NCBI GenBank assembly: GCA_028281485.1 | Contig: JANQJT010000013.1 | Location: forward strand, 1 to 17,084 | DNA length: 17,084 nucleotides | From: Phycisphaeraceae bacterium | GTDB taxonomy: Bacteria > Planctomycetota > Phycisphaerae > Phycisphaerales > Zrk34 | Direction: 5' to 3' | Shown: piece by piece, positions 1 to 5,970 of the stretch | How the letters are laid out: the number at the start of each line of letters is the position of its first letter | Position numbering within the stretch: the first letter of the stretch is position 1 | Made by a program: the position numbers and the translations under genes | The notes under the pieces: generated by a model | Seen by the model: only the letters and a program-made list of their open reading frames with translations | What the model was told of the DNA's origin: nothing | Databases searched by the model: none

Positions 1-13
1 GGCTGAGGAGGAA

Positions 14-71
14 AGGGGTGGGATTCGCGGTACGTGTATTCGTAGGCCGTGGGTCTGGCCCAGAGTTTTCC
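14..71 (-). repeat. partial tRNA-Ser 3'-end-like fragment (third copy)
   Basis: The string GGTGGGATTCG at 16-26 equals the plus-strand reading of the T-arm/acceptor junction of the intact tRNA-Ser gene at 344-431. The same string recurs at 75-85 and 211-221. The rest of this stretch does not align convincingly, and the element may continue beyond the left edge. An 11-base match alone is weak. It is listed because it is in the same orientation as two better copies. Confidence 0.3.
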
Positions 72-187
72 GGGGGTGGGATTCGCTGCGCGGCGCAGGC
101 AGACCTCGCGGTGCCTACGGCGCCCGGCCCACGTGTCGCCACTGCGTGGCGTGGCGTGGCGTGGTGTCTTCTCATCCCACCCCCATC
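72..187 (-). repeat. degenerate tRNA-Ser-derived repeat, copy A
   Basis: Read on the minus strand, this unit starts with GATGGGGGTGGGATGAG and ends with CGAATCCCACCCCC, the T-arm/acceptor 3' end of the intact tRNA-Ser. It shares three blocks with copy B: 76-96 with 212-232, 128-150 with 254-276, and 165-204 with 281-320. The period is about 116-136 bp. A CGTGG pentamer repeated four times (145-164) is shorter in copy B, which suggests replication slippage. CGCCAC and GTGGCG (137-142, 146-151) form a short perfect hairpin. No functional tRNA fold is possible, because the anticodon arm is absent. Confidence 0.55.
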
Positions 188-209
188 TATGAATAACCCC
201 ACCCGAGAA

Positions 210-303
210 GGGTGGGATTCGCTGCGCGGCGCCTCGCGTTGCTCGGCGTCGAACCCACGTGTCGCCACTGCGTGGCGTTGTGTCTTCTCATCCCAGCCCC
301 ACC
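210..303 (-). pseudogene. degenerate tRNA-Ser-like remnant, copy B
   Basis: On the minus strand the unit begins with GGTGGGG, the same seven bases as the 5' acceptor strand of the intact tRNA-Ser. It then carries GTGGGTTCGA, the start of the T-arm, and about 28 bases later CGAATCCCACCC, the end of the T-arm. It is as if the T-loop had been split by an insertion. Its length of 94 nt is close to the 88 nt of the real gene. The D and anticodon arms are not recognisable, so it should not be functional. The derivation from tRNA-Ser is inferred from these three matching blocks. Confidence 0.45.
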
Positions 304-341
304 TATGAATAACCCCACCCTGGGGGTGGGGATTATTCATA
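304..341. repeat. near-perfect inverted repeat at the tRNA-Ser 3' end
   Basis: The arm at 304-320 (TATGAATAACCCCACCC) pairs with 324-341 with one bulged base (332) and a three-base loop. It lies two bases beyond the 3' end of the tRNA-Ser gene (minus strand), so the hairpin would form in the tRNA precursor trailer. No T-run follows, so it is not a classical intrinsic terminator. It could be a processing or stop structure. The TATGAATAA box with CCCCACCC also stands at 188-204, where CCCACCC (198-204) pairs with GGGTGGG (210-216). Confidence 0.6.
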
Positions 342-343
342 AG

Positions 344-431
344 CGGTGGGGGTGGGATTCGAACCCACGGTGACCTGAAAGGCCACGCCGGTTTTCAAGA
401 CCGGTGCGTTCAACCGCTCCGCCACCCCACC
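344..431 (-). tRNA. tRNA-Ser (anticodon UGA)
   Basis: The gene is 88 nt on the minus strand. Acceptor strand GGTGGGG (431-425) pairs with CCCCACC (351-345), followed by discriminator G at 344, as expected for serine. The anticodon stem CCGGT/ACCGG closes the loop CTTGAAA, giving anticodon TGA. A long class II variable arm precedes the T-arm GTGGG-TTCGAAT-CCCAC. CCA is not encoded, because CTT follows the discriminator, so it must be added after transcription. It reads UCA and, by wobble, other UCN codons. It is not part of a visible tRNA cluster, apart from the degenerate copies on its 3' side. Confidence 0.97.
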
Positions 432-471
432 TGCTGGGTTGTGTGCCCCGGCGTGAACGGGTGCGATAGAG

Positions 472-499
472 AGTCTATCGACCGCGTAACGGATGTCGA
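472..499 (-). promoter_or_regulatory. possible sigma-70 promoter of tRNA-Ser
   Basis: On the minus strand TCGACA (499-494) is 16 bases upstream of TAGACT (477-472). These match the -35 and -10 consensus at 5/6 and 4/6 positions. The predicted start near 465 gives a leader of about 34 nt before the tRNA. A 7-bp palindrome (464-470 with 474-480) overlaps the -10 box. GC-rich stable-RNA promoters are hard to call by eye, so this is tentative. Confidence 0.4.
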
Positions 500-523
500 G
501 TGAATCGGGGGTGGGATGGGCGC

Positions 524-559
524 AAAAAAAGGCCTGCGTTGATCGGGATCAACGCAAGC
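524..559 (-). terminator. strong intrinsic terminator, minus strand
   Basis: On the minus strand GCTTGCGTTGAT (559-548) pairs with ATCAACGCAGGC (543-532). This is a 12-bp stem with one G-U wobble and a four-base loop. One C and then seven T residues (530-524) follow. It has the form of a textbook Rho-independent terminator. It ends transcription entering from the right, either read-through from the sigma-54 activator gene or a separate short transcript from the 789-804 promoter candidate, before the tRNA-Ser promoter. Confidence 0.82.
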
Positions 560-778
560 TTGCCCGAAGTCCCCGACCCGTTGGCCTGGGTCACACAGGC
601 CAGGGGAAGGAAGAAAACGGAGAGTGGGCTTTCGCCCGGTTCTCCGCCATCGTTTCGCCCCTCCGCCCCGAAGAAGCCCCGAGGGGGCTGGAGGGGAATC
701 ATCTCTCTGCACTCAACTTCGCTACACCAGCACGCCCGGTTGCACCTGCACTCTGCCCGGAGCATCGCTTTTAGCCGA
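531..778 (-). ncRNA. candidate small RNA between a sigma-54-like promoter and a terminator
   Basis: This interval is about 250 nt, from the start expected for the -24/-12 element at 789-804 to the strong terminator at 524-559. It can form several hairpins on the minus strand: 675-680 with 684-689, the interrupted stem 618-646 followed by TTTTC, and 583-588 with 596-601. No convincing protein is encoded. The open frames here run through the terminator into the tRNA promoter. It does not show the conserved cores of SRP RNA, RNase P RNA or tmRNA that I looked for. That an RNA is made is inferred only from the flanking signals. Confidence 0.35.
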
Positions 779-788
779 GGGATATAGA

Positions 789-804
789 TGCACATGGCGT
801 GCCA
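789..804 (-). promoter_or_regulatory. sigma-54-type -24/-12 promoter candidate
   Basis: On the minus strand the sequence reads TGGCACGCCATGTGCA. The sigma-54 consensus is TGGCAC-N5-TTGCA. Here the GG and GC dinucleotides have the exact required spacing, and only one position of the -12 box differs (GTGC instead of TTGC). The start would fall near 778. It lies about 125 bp beyond the stop codon of a sigma-54 activator gene on the same strand. One such near match is expected by chance in roughly this length of DNA, so location rather than sequence alone makes it notable. Confidence 0.45.
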
Positions 805-927
805 CGGGAGTGTCGCAGCGGAAAAATCCCCTCTAGCGAGCGTTAAATCGGCGTGTTGTCCCAAAAGAAACCGATCGGGTGGGGAAGATTACCCAATCCG
901 TGTGCCCCGGTGGGTGGGAATGCGCCC

Positions 928-2457
928 TTAGTTTGAGGGGCGGATGAGGTTGTATTTCTTGATGCGGTAGCGGAGGTGATCGCGCGTGATGCCGAGGTTT
1001 CGGGCGGCGGCGGACTGGTTCCAGTTGGTTTCGTTGAGGGCCTTGAGGATGAGGGCCTTTTCGTGGTCGGCGAGGCGGGAGTTGCTGGCGGCGACGCCGG
1101 CGTCGAGGGTATCGGTTTCTTCGTGGCTGACGCCCGCGGCGATCTCGGCCGGCAGGTGACTGGGGAGGATGATGCCGTCGGAGGCGAGGAGCGTGCAGCG
1201 TTCGACGATGTTGCGCAGCTCACGGATGTTGCCGGGCCATTCGTAGCGCATGAGGTTGGTCAGCGCGTCATCGTCGACGGCGGGCGGCTGGACGCCGAGC
1301 GAGGGCGCGATCTCACGGGCGAAGTGGTTGATGAGCAGGGGCAGGTCTTCGACGCGCTGGCGGAGCGGGGGGAGGGTGATGGGGAAGACGTTGAGGCGGT
1401 AATAAAGGTCCTCGCGGAACCGCCCCTCTTCCATAGCGTTTTTCAGGTTGCGGTTGGTGGCGGCGATGATGCGGACATCGCAGTTGATGGTCTGCGTGCC
1501 GCCGACGCGGACGAACTCGCGTTCCTGAAGGACGCGGAGGAGCTTGACCTGGATGGCGGGTGAGATCTCACCGATCTCGTCGAGGAAGAGCGTGCCGCCC
1601 GAGGCGAGCTCGAAACGCCCGAGCTTCTTGCCGGACGCGCCGGTGAAGGCGCCCTTTTCGTGCCCGAACAGCTCGCTTTCGAGGAGGGACTCGGGCAGCG
1701 CGGCGCAGTTGATGGCGATGAAGGGTCGGTCGTGTCGGTTGGAGTTTCGGTGGATGGCGCGAGCGGCGAGTTCCTTGCCGGTGCCGGTTTCGCCGTAGAG
1801 CAGGACGGTGGAGTTGGAGAGCGCGACCTTGCGGCAGAGTTCGTTGACGCGTGTGATGGATTCGGACTGGCCGATGACTTCGTAGCTGGGTTGTGCTTCG
1901 CGGAGTGCGAGGTTCTGTCGGGAGACGCGGTCGTAGGCCTGGGCGTTGGTGGCGGCGACGGCGGCGAGGTTGGCGAAGACCTGGAGCAGTTCGAGGTCAC
2001 GCGAGGAGAACTCGTCGCGGCCGGTGGGGTTGATGACTTCCACGACGCCGAGCGTCTCGTCGAGGTGGACGAGGGGCGCGGCGATGAGGGCCTCGGTGCG
2101 CATGTGGGTCTTGGCGTCGATGCCGGGGAAGAAGTGACGGTTTTGCCGGACGTCTTTGACGCGCATGGCGCGGCCGGACTTGACGGCCTGGCCGGCGATG
2201 CCGAGGTCGGCGTCGAAGCGGACGCCCATGAGTGTGTCTTCGCCGGGCCCGACGGCGGCCTGGAAGATCAGTTGCTTGCGATCGGGATCGAATAAGAGAA
2301 CGCTTGCGCCTTCGGCTTCGAGGACGTTGGCGGCCCAGGTTGCGATCTGCTTAAAGGCGTCTTCGGCGCTGAGCTCGGAGTTGATCGCGTGCGATGCGTC
2401 TACCAAAGCTAACAGCGTCTTCCGATCTAGTGTCGGTGTCTTCGCAGCGGTTGTCAT
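928..2457 (-). CDS. sigma-54-dependent transcriptional activator, GAF-AAA+-Fis
   Basis: This 509-residue bacterial enhancer-binding protein uses ATP hydrolysis to remodel the closed sigma-54 RNA polymerase complex. An N-terminal GAF sensor domain covers about 25-175. The central AAA+ domain has Walker A GETGTGKE (222-229), the sigma-54 contact loop GAFTGA (269-274), Walker B GGTLFLDEIG (287-296) and the REDLYYRLN segment (348-356). A Fis-type helix-turn-helix lies at 478-505 (QSAAARNLGITRDHLRYRIK). There is no phosphoacceptor receiver domain and no neighbouring histidine kinase, so the signal is probably a small ligand or redox cue bound by GAF. The layout resembles NorR and NifA, but the target genes cannot be named. 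A sigma-54-like promoter lies just downstream on the same strand. The ATG is preceded by only a weak GGTAGG. A TATAAT promoter stands 53 bp upstream of it. Confidence 0.95.
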   Translation of the reverse strand: MTTAAKTPTLDRKTLLALVDASHAINSELSAEDAFKQIATWAANVLEAEGASVLLFDPDRKQLIFQAAVGPGEDTLMGVRFDADLGIAGQAVKSGRAMRVKDVRQNRHFFPGIDAKTHMRTEALIAAPLVHLDETLGVVEVINPTGRDEFSSRDLELLQVFANLAAVAATNAQAYDRVSRQNLALREAQPSYEVIGQSESITRVNELCRKVALSNSTVLLYGETGTGKELAARAIHRNSNRHDRPFIAINCAALPESLLESELFGHEKGAFTGASGKKLGRFELASGGTLFLDEIGEISPAIQVKLLRVLQEREFVRVGGTQTINCDVRIIAATNRNLKNAMEEGRFREDLYYRLNVFPITLPPLRQRVEDLPLLINHFAREIAPSLGVQPPAVDDDALTNLMRYEWPGNIRELRNIVERCTLLASDGIILPSHLPAEIAAGVSHEETDTLDAGVAASNSRLADHEKALILKALNETNWNQSAAARNLGITRDHLRYRIKKYNLIRPSN

Positions 2458-2509
2458 GTAGACCTACCAAAATCGGGGATGTGGGTTAAATAGCACTACA
2501 GGTTGAGTA

Positions 2510-2537
2510 ATTATACCCCAGATCGCGATATCAGCAA
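2510..2537 (-). promoter_or_regulatory. sigma-70 promoter of the sigma-54 activator gene
   Basis: On the minus strand TTGCTG (2537-2532) is 16 bases from a perfect TATAAT (2515-2510), in a locally AT-rich stretch. The start would be near 2503, giving a leader of about 45 nt before the ATG at 2457. This suggests basal housekeeping expression of the activator rather than sigma-54 autoregulation. Confidence 0.65.
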
Positions 2538-2585
2538 TTAAAAGTGACATGCAAAAGAAGTACCAAGATAAAAATATGCGCAATT

Positions 2586-2614
2586 TGGGTAAAAAAACCG
2601 CCTTGTATGGGTTT
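2586..2614 (-). terminator. weak terminator-like T-run after the toroid-like gene
   Basis: Downstream of the stop at 2621, the minus strand has AAAACC pairing with GGTTTT around a ten-base loop, and the 3' arm merges into seven T residues (2597-2591). The stem is AT-rich and short, so termination would be inefficient. It is the only terminator-like signal between the guaB unit and the activator gene. Confidence 0.3.
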
Positions 2615-2620
2615 TATTCC

Positions 2621-3592
2621 TCAACGTTCGATTCTGCCAAAGGCTTTTAGCACTCTCAGTGTGCGCTCGGTCAAAACACCTTTCCATGCCAACTGGGCCT
2701 GCTCCCATTGCTCGACAAATCGGCCACCCCAATCCCAAAAAACGGCCCATGAGCCATCTTCCTGCTGAGACTGGATTTGAAAGGCGATGCCCAGGTTGAC
2801 TAATTCATTTCCGAGCGGCGGGACCAAGGCATGATCGGGGGAGTCGATCACCTCGAATGGTCTGTCGCAGTAGCTGTTCCACCTGGATGGATCGCTCTCG
2901 ATGGATTGCACTTGCATGGTATTGACCTGGCCGGATAGCTCTCGCTGCAGATGAGGCTGGTCGCGAAACGCGGGGCTATCTAACAGGCAACGGAGACAAC
3001 GCAGGTCGTGCATGCTGGCTTGGGAAACGTGTGTCCGACAATGCTCGCGAAAGCGATCAGTAGCCATGGCAAGGAAGTCGCTTGGGACGTGTTGTTTGTA
3101 GGTGTGTAGATAGCCGACCACTTCCGCGGTGGGATTGAATCGACAGCCTCGAAAGGATGTGATCAACGCGTCGAGGTCATCTGCCTGCCACCACGGTCCG
3201 CCTGGGCTGTCAGGCGAGGCTTCGGATCGAATTGGCCAGATGCCCTGATCCGGGCGGTATGTTTCCAGCAGGTACTGAACGGCTGAAACGATCTGCGGGT
3301 GATCGGCGGGCGTTTGAATGCGTTGATGAATGGCCAGTGCGATCGTGGTGTCGAGCACACTGGAGACCATCAGGTAGCTATCAGGCTCGAGCGCGTTACC
3401 AAATCCGCCATTGTCGTTTTGATAGGGTGCCAGAGCTTCAGCGACCTCTTCTACGGCAGTTCCCTCAAACTCGTGGCGGTAGAGCGCCCGCTCCAGCGGT
3501 CGGGCTTGAGTCAGAAGGAACATCCGGGCCTTCTCGAACCCGGTAGCCGACAGGGATGCTGGCATGGACGATCTCGCAAAGTGTGTCTTCAC
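2621..3592 (-). CDS. alpha/alpha-toroid (prenyltransferase/squalene-cyclase repeat)-like protein
   Basis: This protein of 323 residues has unknown function. Glycine/tryptophan-rich turns resembling QW-type repeats appear at 58-65 (QNDNGGFG), 112-120 (YRPDQGIWP) and 276-286 (QQEDGSWAVFW). ALEPD at 67-71 follows the first. This pattern is seen in uncharacterised bacterial proteins annotated as prenyltransferase or terpenoid-cyclase-like toroids. No DXDD or other cyclase catalytic motif is evident, so enzymatic activity is not claimed. No signal peptide is visible. The chosen GTG (3592) overlaps the guaB stop as GTGA, suggesting translational coupling. An ATG at 3565 (residue 10) is an equally possible start. 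Base composition is about 52% GC in a sampled segment, clearly below its neighbours, which hints at horizontal acquisition. Confidence 0.72.
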   Translation of the reverse strand: MKTHFARSSMPASLSATGFEKARMFLLTQARPLERALYRHEFEGTAVEEVAEALAPYQNDNGGFGNALEPDSYLMVSSVLDTTIALAIHQRIQTPADHPQIVSAVQYLLETYRPDQGIWPIRSEASPDSPGGPWWQADDLDALITSFRGCRFNPTAEVVGYLHTYKQHVPSDFLAMATDRFREHCRTHVSQASMHDLRCLRCLLDSPAFRDQPHLQRELSGQVNTMQVQSIESDPSRWNSYCDRPFEVIDSPDHALVPPLGNELVNLGIAFQIQSQQEDGSWAVFWDWGGRFVEQWEQAQLAWKGVLTERTLRVLKAFGRIER

Positions 3593-5076
3593 TCTTCGAC
3601 GTTGTACTCGATGGAGTAGTTGGGGCTTTCTTTGGTGATGGCGATGTTGTGGGGGTGGGACTCGGTGAGTGATGCGCCGGTGATGCGACAGAAGCGAGCG
3701 TTGGCGCGGAGTTCGGGGATGTTGCGTGTGCCGCAGTAGCCCATGCCGGCGCGGAGGCCGCCGACCATCTGGTAGGCGAAGTCCGCGAGTGGGCCTCGGT
3801 ACGGGACCCGCCCTTCCACGCCTTCGGGGACGAACTTGCGTTGTTCCTTCACGTTGCCCTGGCGGTAGCGGTCGGCGGAGCCGGCCATCATGGCGCCTTC
3901 GGAACCCATGCCGCGGTAGGACTTGTAGCGCCTGCCCTTGTGGATGACCATCTCGCCGGGCGACTCGTCGAGGCCGGCGAAGAGGGAGCCGAGCATGACG
4001 AGGGAAGCGCCGGAGGCGATGGCCTTGGTGATGTCGCCGGAGTGTCGGATGCCGCCGTCCGCGATGACGGGGATGCCGGCGGGATCGGCGGCCTTGCAGG
4101 CTTCCATGACGGCGGTGATCTGTGGGACGCCGACGCCTGAGACGATGCGTGTGGTGCAGATCGAGCCGGGTCCGATGCCGACCTTGACGGCGTCGACGCC
4201 GGATTCGATGAGGTCGCGTGCGCCGGCTTCGGTGGCGACGTTGCCGGCGATGACGTCGATGTCGTGGTTCTTCTTGATTTCGCGGACGGTGTTGAGAACG
4301 TTTGCGGAGTGTCCGTGGGCGGTATCGACGATGAGGACGTCGACCTCGGCGTCGATGAGGGCGGCGATGCGGTCGAACTGAAGGACGCCGACGGCGGCGC
4401 CGACGCGGAGTCGGCCGCGGTCGTCGCGGCAGGCGTCGGGGAACTGGTGTAGTTTCTCGATGTCCCGCATGGTGATCAGGCCCTTGAGGCGCATGTCACC
4501 GTCGACGAGCAGGAGCTTTTCGACCTTGTTCTGGTTGAGGATTTTCTCGGCGTCTTCGAGTTCGGTGTCGGGGCTGCCGGTGATGAGTTTCTCGCGGGTC
4601 ATCACATCGCTGATGGGCCGGGTGTCGGGCTGACCGGAGAGGAACATGAGGTCGCGGCGTGTGAGGATGCCGACAACCTTTCCGCCGGACTGGCCGTTCT
4701 GCGTGATGGGGACGCCGGAGATGTTCTGTTCGTACATGAGTTGTTGTGCGGCGGAGATGGGCGCGTCGGGGGGGAGGGTTTGGGGGTCGCGGATGACGCC
4801 GTTGGCGGAGCGTTTGACCTTGACGACCTCACGGACCTGTCCATCGACGGGGAGGTTTTTGTGGATGACGCCGAGCCCGCCGGCCTGTGCCAGCGCGATC
4901 GCGAGCGCCGCCTCGGTGACGGTGTCCATGGGGGAGCTGATGAGGGGGATGTTGATCTGGATGCGGCTGGTCAGTTGTGTGCTGACGTCGGCTTCGGAAG
5001 GGAGGAAGTCGCTGCGTCCGGGCAGGAGCAGGACGTCGTCAAAAGTGATGCCATCGGTGATGATTTTGCTTTCCAT
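3589..5076 (-). CDS. guaB: inosine-5'-monophosphate dehydrogenase
   Basis: The enzyme catalyses NAD-dependent oxidation of IMP to XMP, the committed step of guanine nucleotide synthesis in the cytosol. It has 495 residues, normal for the family. The TIM barrel starts with TFDDVLLLPG (11-20) and is interrupted by a CBS-domain pair at about 100-210. The catalytic loop GPGSICTTR (302-310) contains Cys307. ADGGIRHSGDI (339-349) binds the IMP phosphate. The flap carries SADRY (400-404), with the Arg-Tyr pair that activates water, and YRGMGS (387-392) is present. The start is the ATG at 5076. The open frame continues upstream antisense to fabI, but the family N-terminus begins here. No Shine-Dalgarno sequence precedes it, and the best promoter would place the transcript start on the ATG. 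Confidence 0.98.
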   Translation of the reverse strand: MESKIITDGITFDDVLLLPGRSDFLPSEADVSTQLTSRIQINIPLISSPMDTVTEAALAIALAQAGGLGVIHKNLPVDGQVREVVKVKRSANGVIRDPQTLPPDAPISAAQQLMYEQNISGVPITQNGQSGGKVVGILTRRDLMFLSGQPDTRPISDVMTREKLITGSPDTELEDAEKILNQNKVEKLLLVDGDMRLKGLITMRDIEKLHQFPDACRDDRGRLRVGAAVGVLQFDRIAALIDAEVDVLIVDTAHGHSANVLNTVREIKKNHDIDVIAGNVATEAGARDLIESGVDAVKVGIGPGSICTTRIVSGVGVPQITAVMEACKAADPAGIPVIADGGIRHSGDITKAIASGASLVMLGSLFAGLDESPGEMVIHKGRRYKSYRGMGSEGAMMAGSADRYRQGNVKEQRKFVPEGVEGRVPYRGPLADFAYQMVGGLRAGMGYCGTRNIPELRANARFCRITGASLTESHPHNIAITKESPNYSIEYNVEE

Positions 5077-5082
5077 GTAGCA

Positions 5083-5111
5083 GAAATACCGCGTTGGGGT
5101 GCGTGCGTCAA
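5083..5111 (-). promoter_or_regulatory. possible guaB promoter giving a leaderless transcript
   Basis: On the minus strand TTGACG (5111-5106) stands 17 bases from TATTTC (5088-5083). The -35 box matches 5/6 of the consensus and the -10 only 3/6. The -10 ends seven bases before the ATG at 5076, so the predicted start coincides with the start codon. This agrees with the lack of a ribosome-binding site. Confidence 0.4.
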
Positions 5112-5129
5112 GGTGCGTGGGGTTAGGGT

Positions 5130-5158
5130 TTGATGAACGGGGTGGGAGGCGGTACTTT
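5130..5158 (+). promoter_or_regulatory. possible fabI-rsmA promoter
   Basis: TTGATG (5130-5135) is 17 bases from TACTTT (5153-5158). The match to consensus is moderate at -35 and poor at -10. The predicted start near 5165 gives a short leader containing AAAGGAGA (5176-5183), a good ribosome-binding site for the ATG at 5191. It would be divergent from, and close to, the guaB promoter. Confidence 0.3.
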
Positions 5159-5190
5159 TGCGTGTTTCCCGCGACAAAGGAGACCTGCGC

Positions 5191-5970
5191 ATGGGCATCA
5201 TGGACGGCAAGAAGGGCATCGTGTTCGGCATCGCCAACGAGCGGAGCTACGCGTGGTACATCACGCAGAGTCTGATCCAGCAGGGAGCCGAGTGCGGATT
5301 CTGTCACCTGCCGGGCGACAAGATGCAGCGGCGTGTGGTCAAGGCGGTGGAGGAGCTGGGGGTGAGCGATCCGTGGCTGGCGCCGTGTGACGCGAGCCGG
5401 GATGAGGACCTGGACGCGGTGTTTGCGAAGATCGCCGAGGACTACGGGCAGATCGATTTCATCGTGCACTCGATCGCGTTCGCCGATCGGCAGTACCTGG
5501 AGAAGGGCAACTTCCACACGACGACGCGGGCGGCTTGGAACCAGGCGCTGGACATCAGCGCGTACACGCTGCTGGCGATGGCGCAGCGCGCGGTGAGCGT
5601 GATGCCCGATGGCGGGTCGCTGATCTCGATGAGCTACTACGGCGGCGAGAAGGTGATCCCCGGTTACAACGTGATGGGCATCGCGAAGGCGGCGCTGGAA
5701 CACACGACGCGTTACCTGGCGGCGGAGCTGGGCGAGAAGGACATCCGCGTGAACTCGATCAGCGGCGGGCCGCTGCGGACGCTGGCGGCGATGGCGGTGG
5801 GCGGCATCAGCGAGATGTTCGACTACCAGGCGGCCAAGGCGCCGATGAAGCGGAACATCACCGGTGAAGAGGTGGGCGACACGGCGGCGTTCCTGCTGAG
5901 CGACATGTCCAGCGGGGTGACGGGCGAGATCATCTACGTGGACGCGGGCTTCAATGTCATGGGGCTGTGA
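5191..5970 (+). CDS. fabI: enoyl-[acyl-carrier-protein] reductase (NADH), FabI type
   Basis: The enzyme catalyses the last step of each fatty acid elongation cycle, reduction of trans-2-enoyl-ACP. It has 259 residues and an SDR Rossmann fold with the FabI-type divergent nucleotide motif GIANERSYAW (13-22). Active-site tyrosines are at 149/150 (MSYYGG) and 159, with Lys166 in Y-N-V-M-G-I-A-K (the YX6K signature). SISGGPLRTLAA (189-200) matches the family's SAGPIRTLA segment. The frame is open to 5158, but the ATG at 5191 is chosen because AAAGGAGA lies eight bases upstream and the family N-terminus fits. The stop TGA shares its A with the rsmA ATG, so the two genes are coupled. It is an established target class of triclosan-like inhibitors. 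Confidence 0.97.
   Translation: MGIMDGKKGIVFGIANERSYAWYITQSLIQQGAECGFCHLPGDKMQRRVVKAVEELGVSDPWLAPCDASRDEDLDAVFAKIAEDYGQIDFIVHSIAFADRQYLEKGNFHTTTRAAWNQALDISAYTLLAMAQRAVSVMPDGGSLISMSYYGGEKVIPGYNVMGIAKAALEHTTRYLAAELGEKDIRVNSISGGPLRTLAAMAVGGISEMFDYQAAKAPMKRNITGEEVGDTAAFLLSDMSSGVTGEIIYVDAGFNVMGL

Larger units (their letters stand above)
432..927. other. gene-poor intergenic region, about 500 bp
   Basis: I find no supportable protein gene here. The stretch holds, from left to right, the tRNA promoter candidate, the terminator at 524-559, several GC-rich hairpins between 583 and 689, the sigma-54-like promoter at 789-804, and a dyad (GGGT at 877-880 with ACCC at 891-894). CCGATCGG (871-878) is a perfect palindrome. 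The dyad and palindrome lie 95-115 bp upstream of the expected sigma-54 start, within the usual range of activator-binding sites. Confidence 0.6.

Noticed and set aside
18..308. 96-codon plus-strand open frame in the repeat array
   Set aside because: It is made of the duplicated tRNA-like repeats and has no protein-like features.
410..864. Minus-strand open frames of 100 and 129 codons in the intergenic region
   Set aside because: They cross the strong terminator and the tRNA promoter, have no ribosome-binding site and show no recognisable family.
531..927. Possible SRP RNA, RNase P RNA or tmRNA gene
   Set aside because: I looked for the GGAAGGAAGCAG-type SRP core, the RNase P core (GAGGAAAGTCC) and tmRNA ends on both strands and saw none.
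5077..5703. N-terminal extension of the guaB frame antisense to fabI
   Set aside because: The family N-terminus (TFDDVLLLPG about ten residues in) fits the ATG at 5076. The extension is Arg/His-rich shadow sequence.
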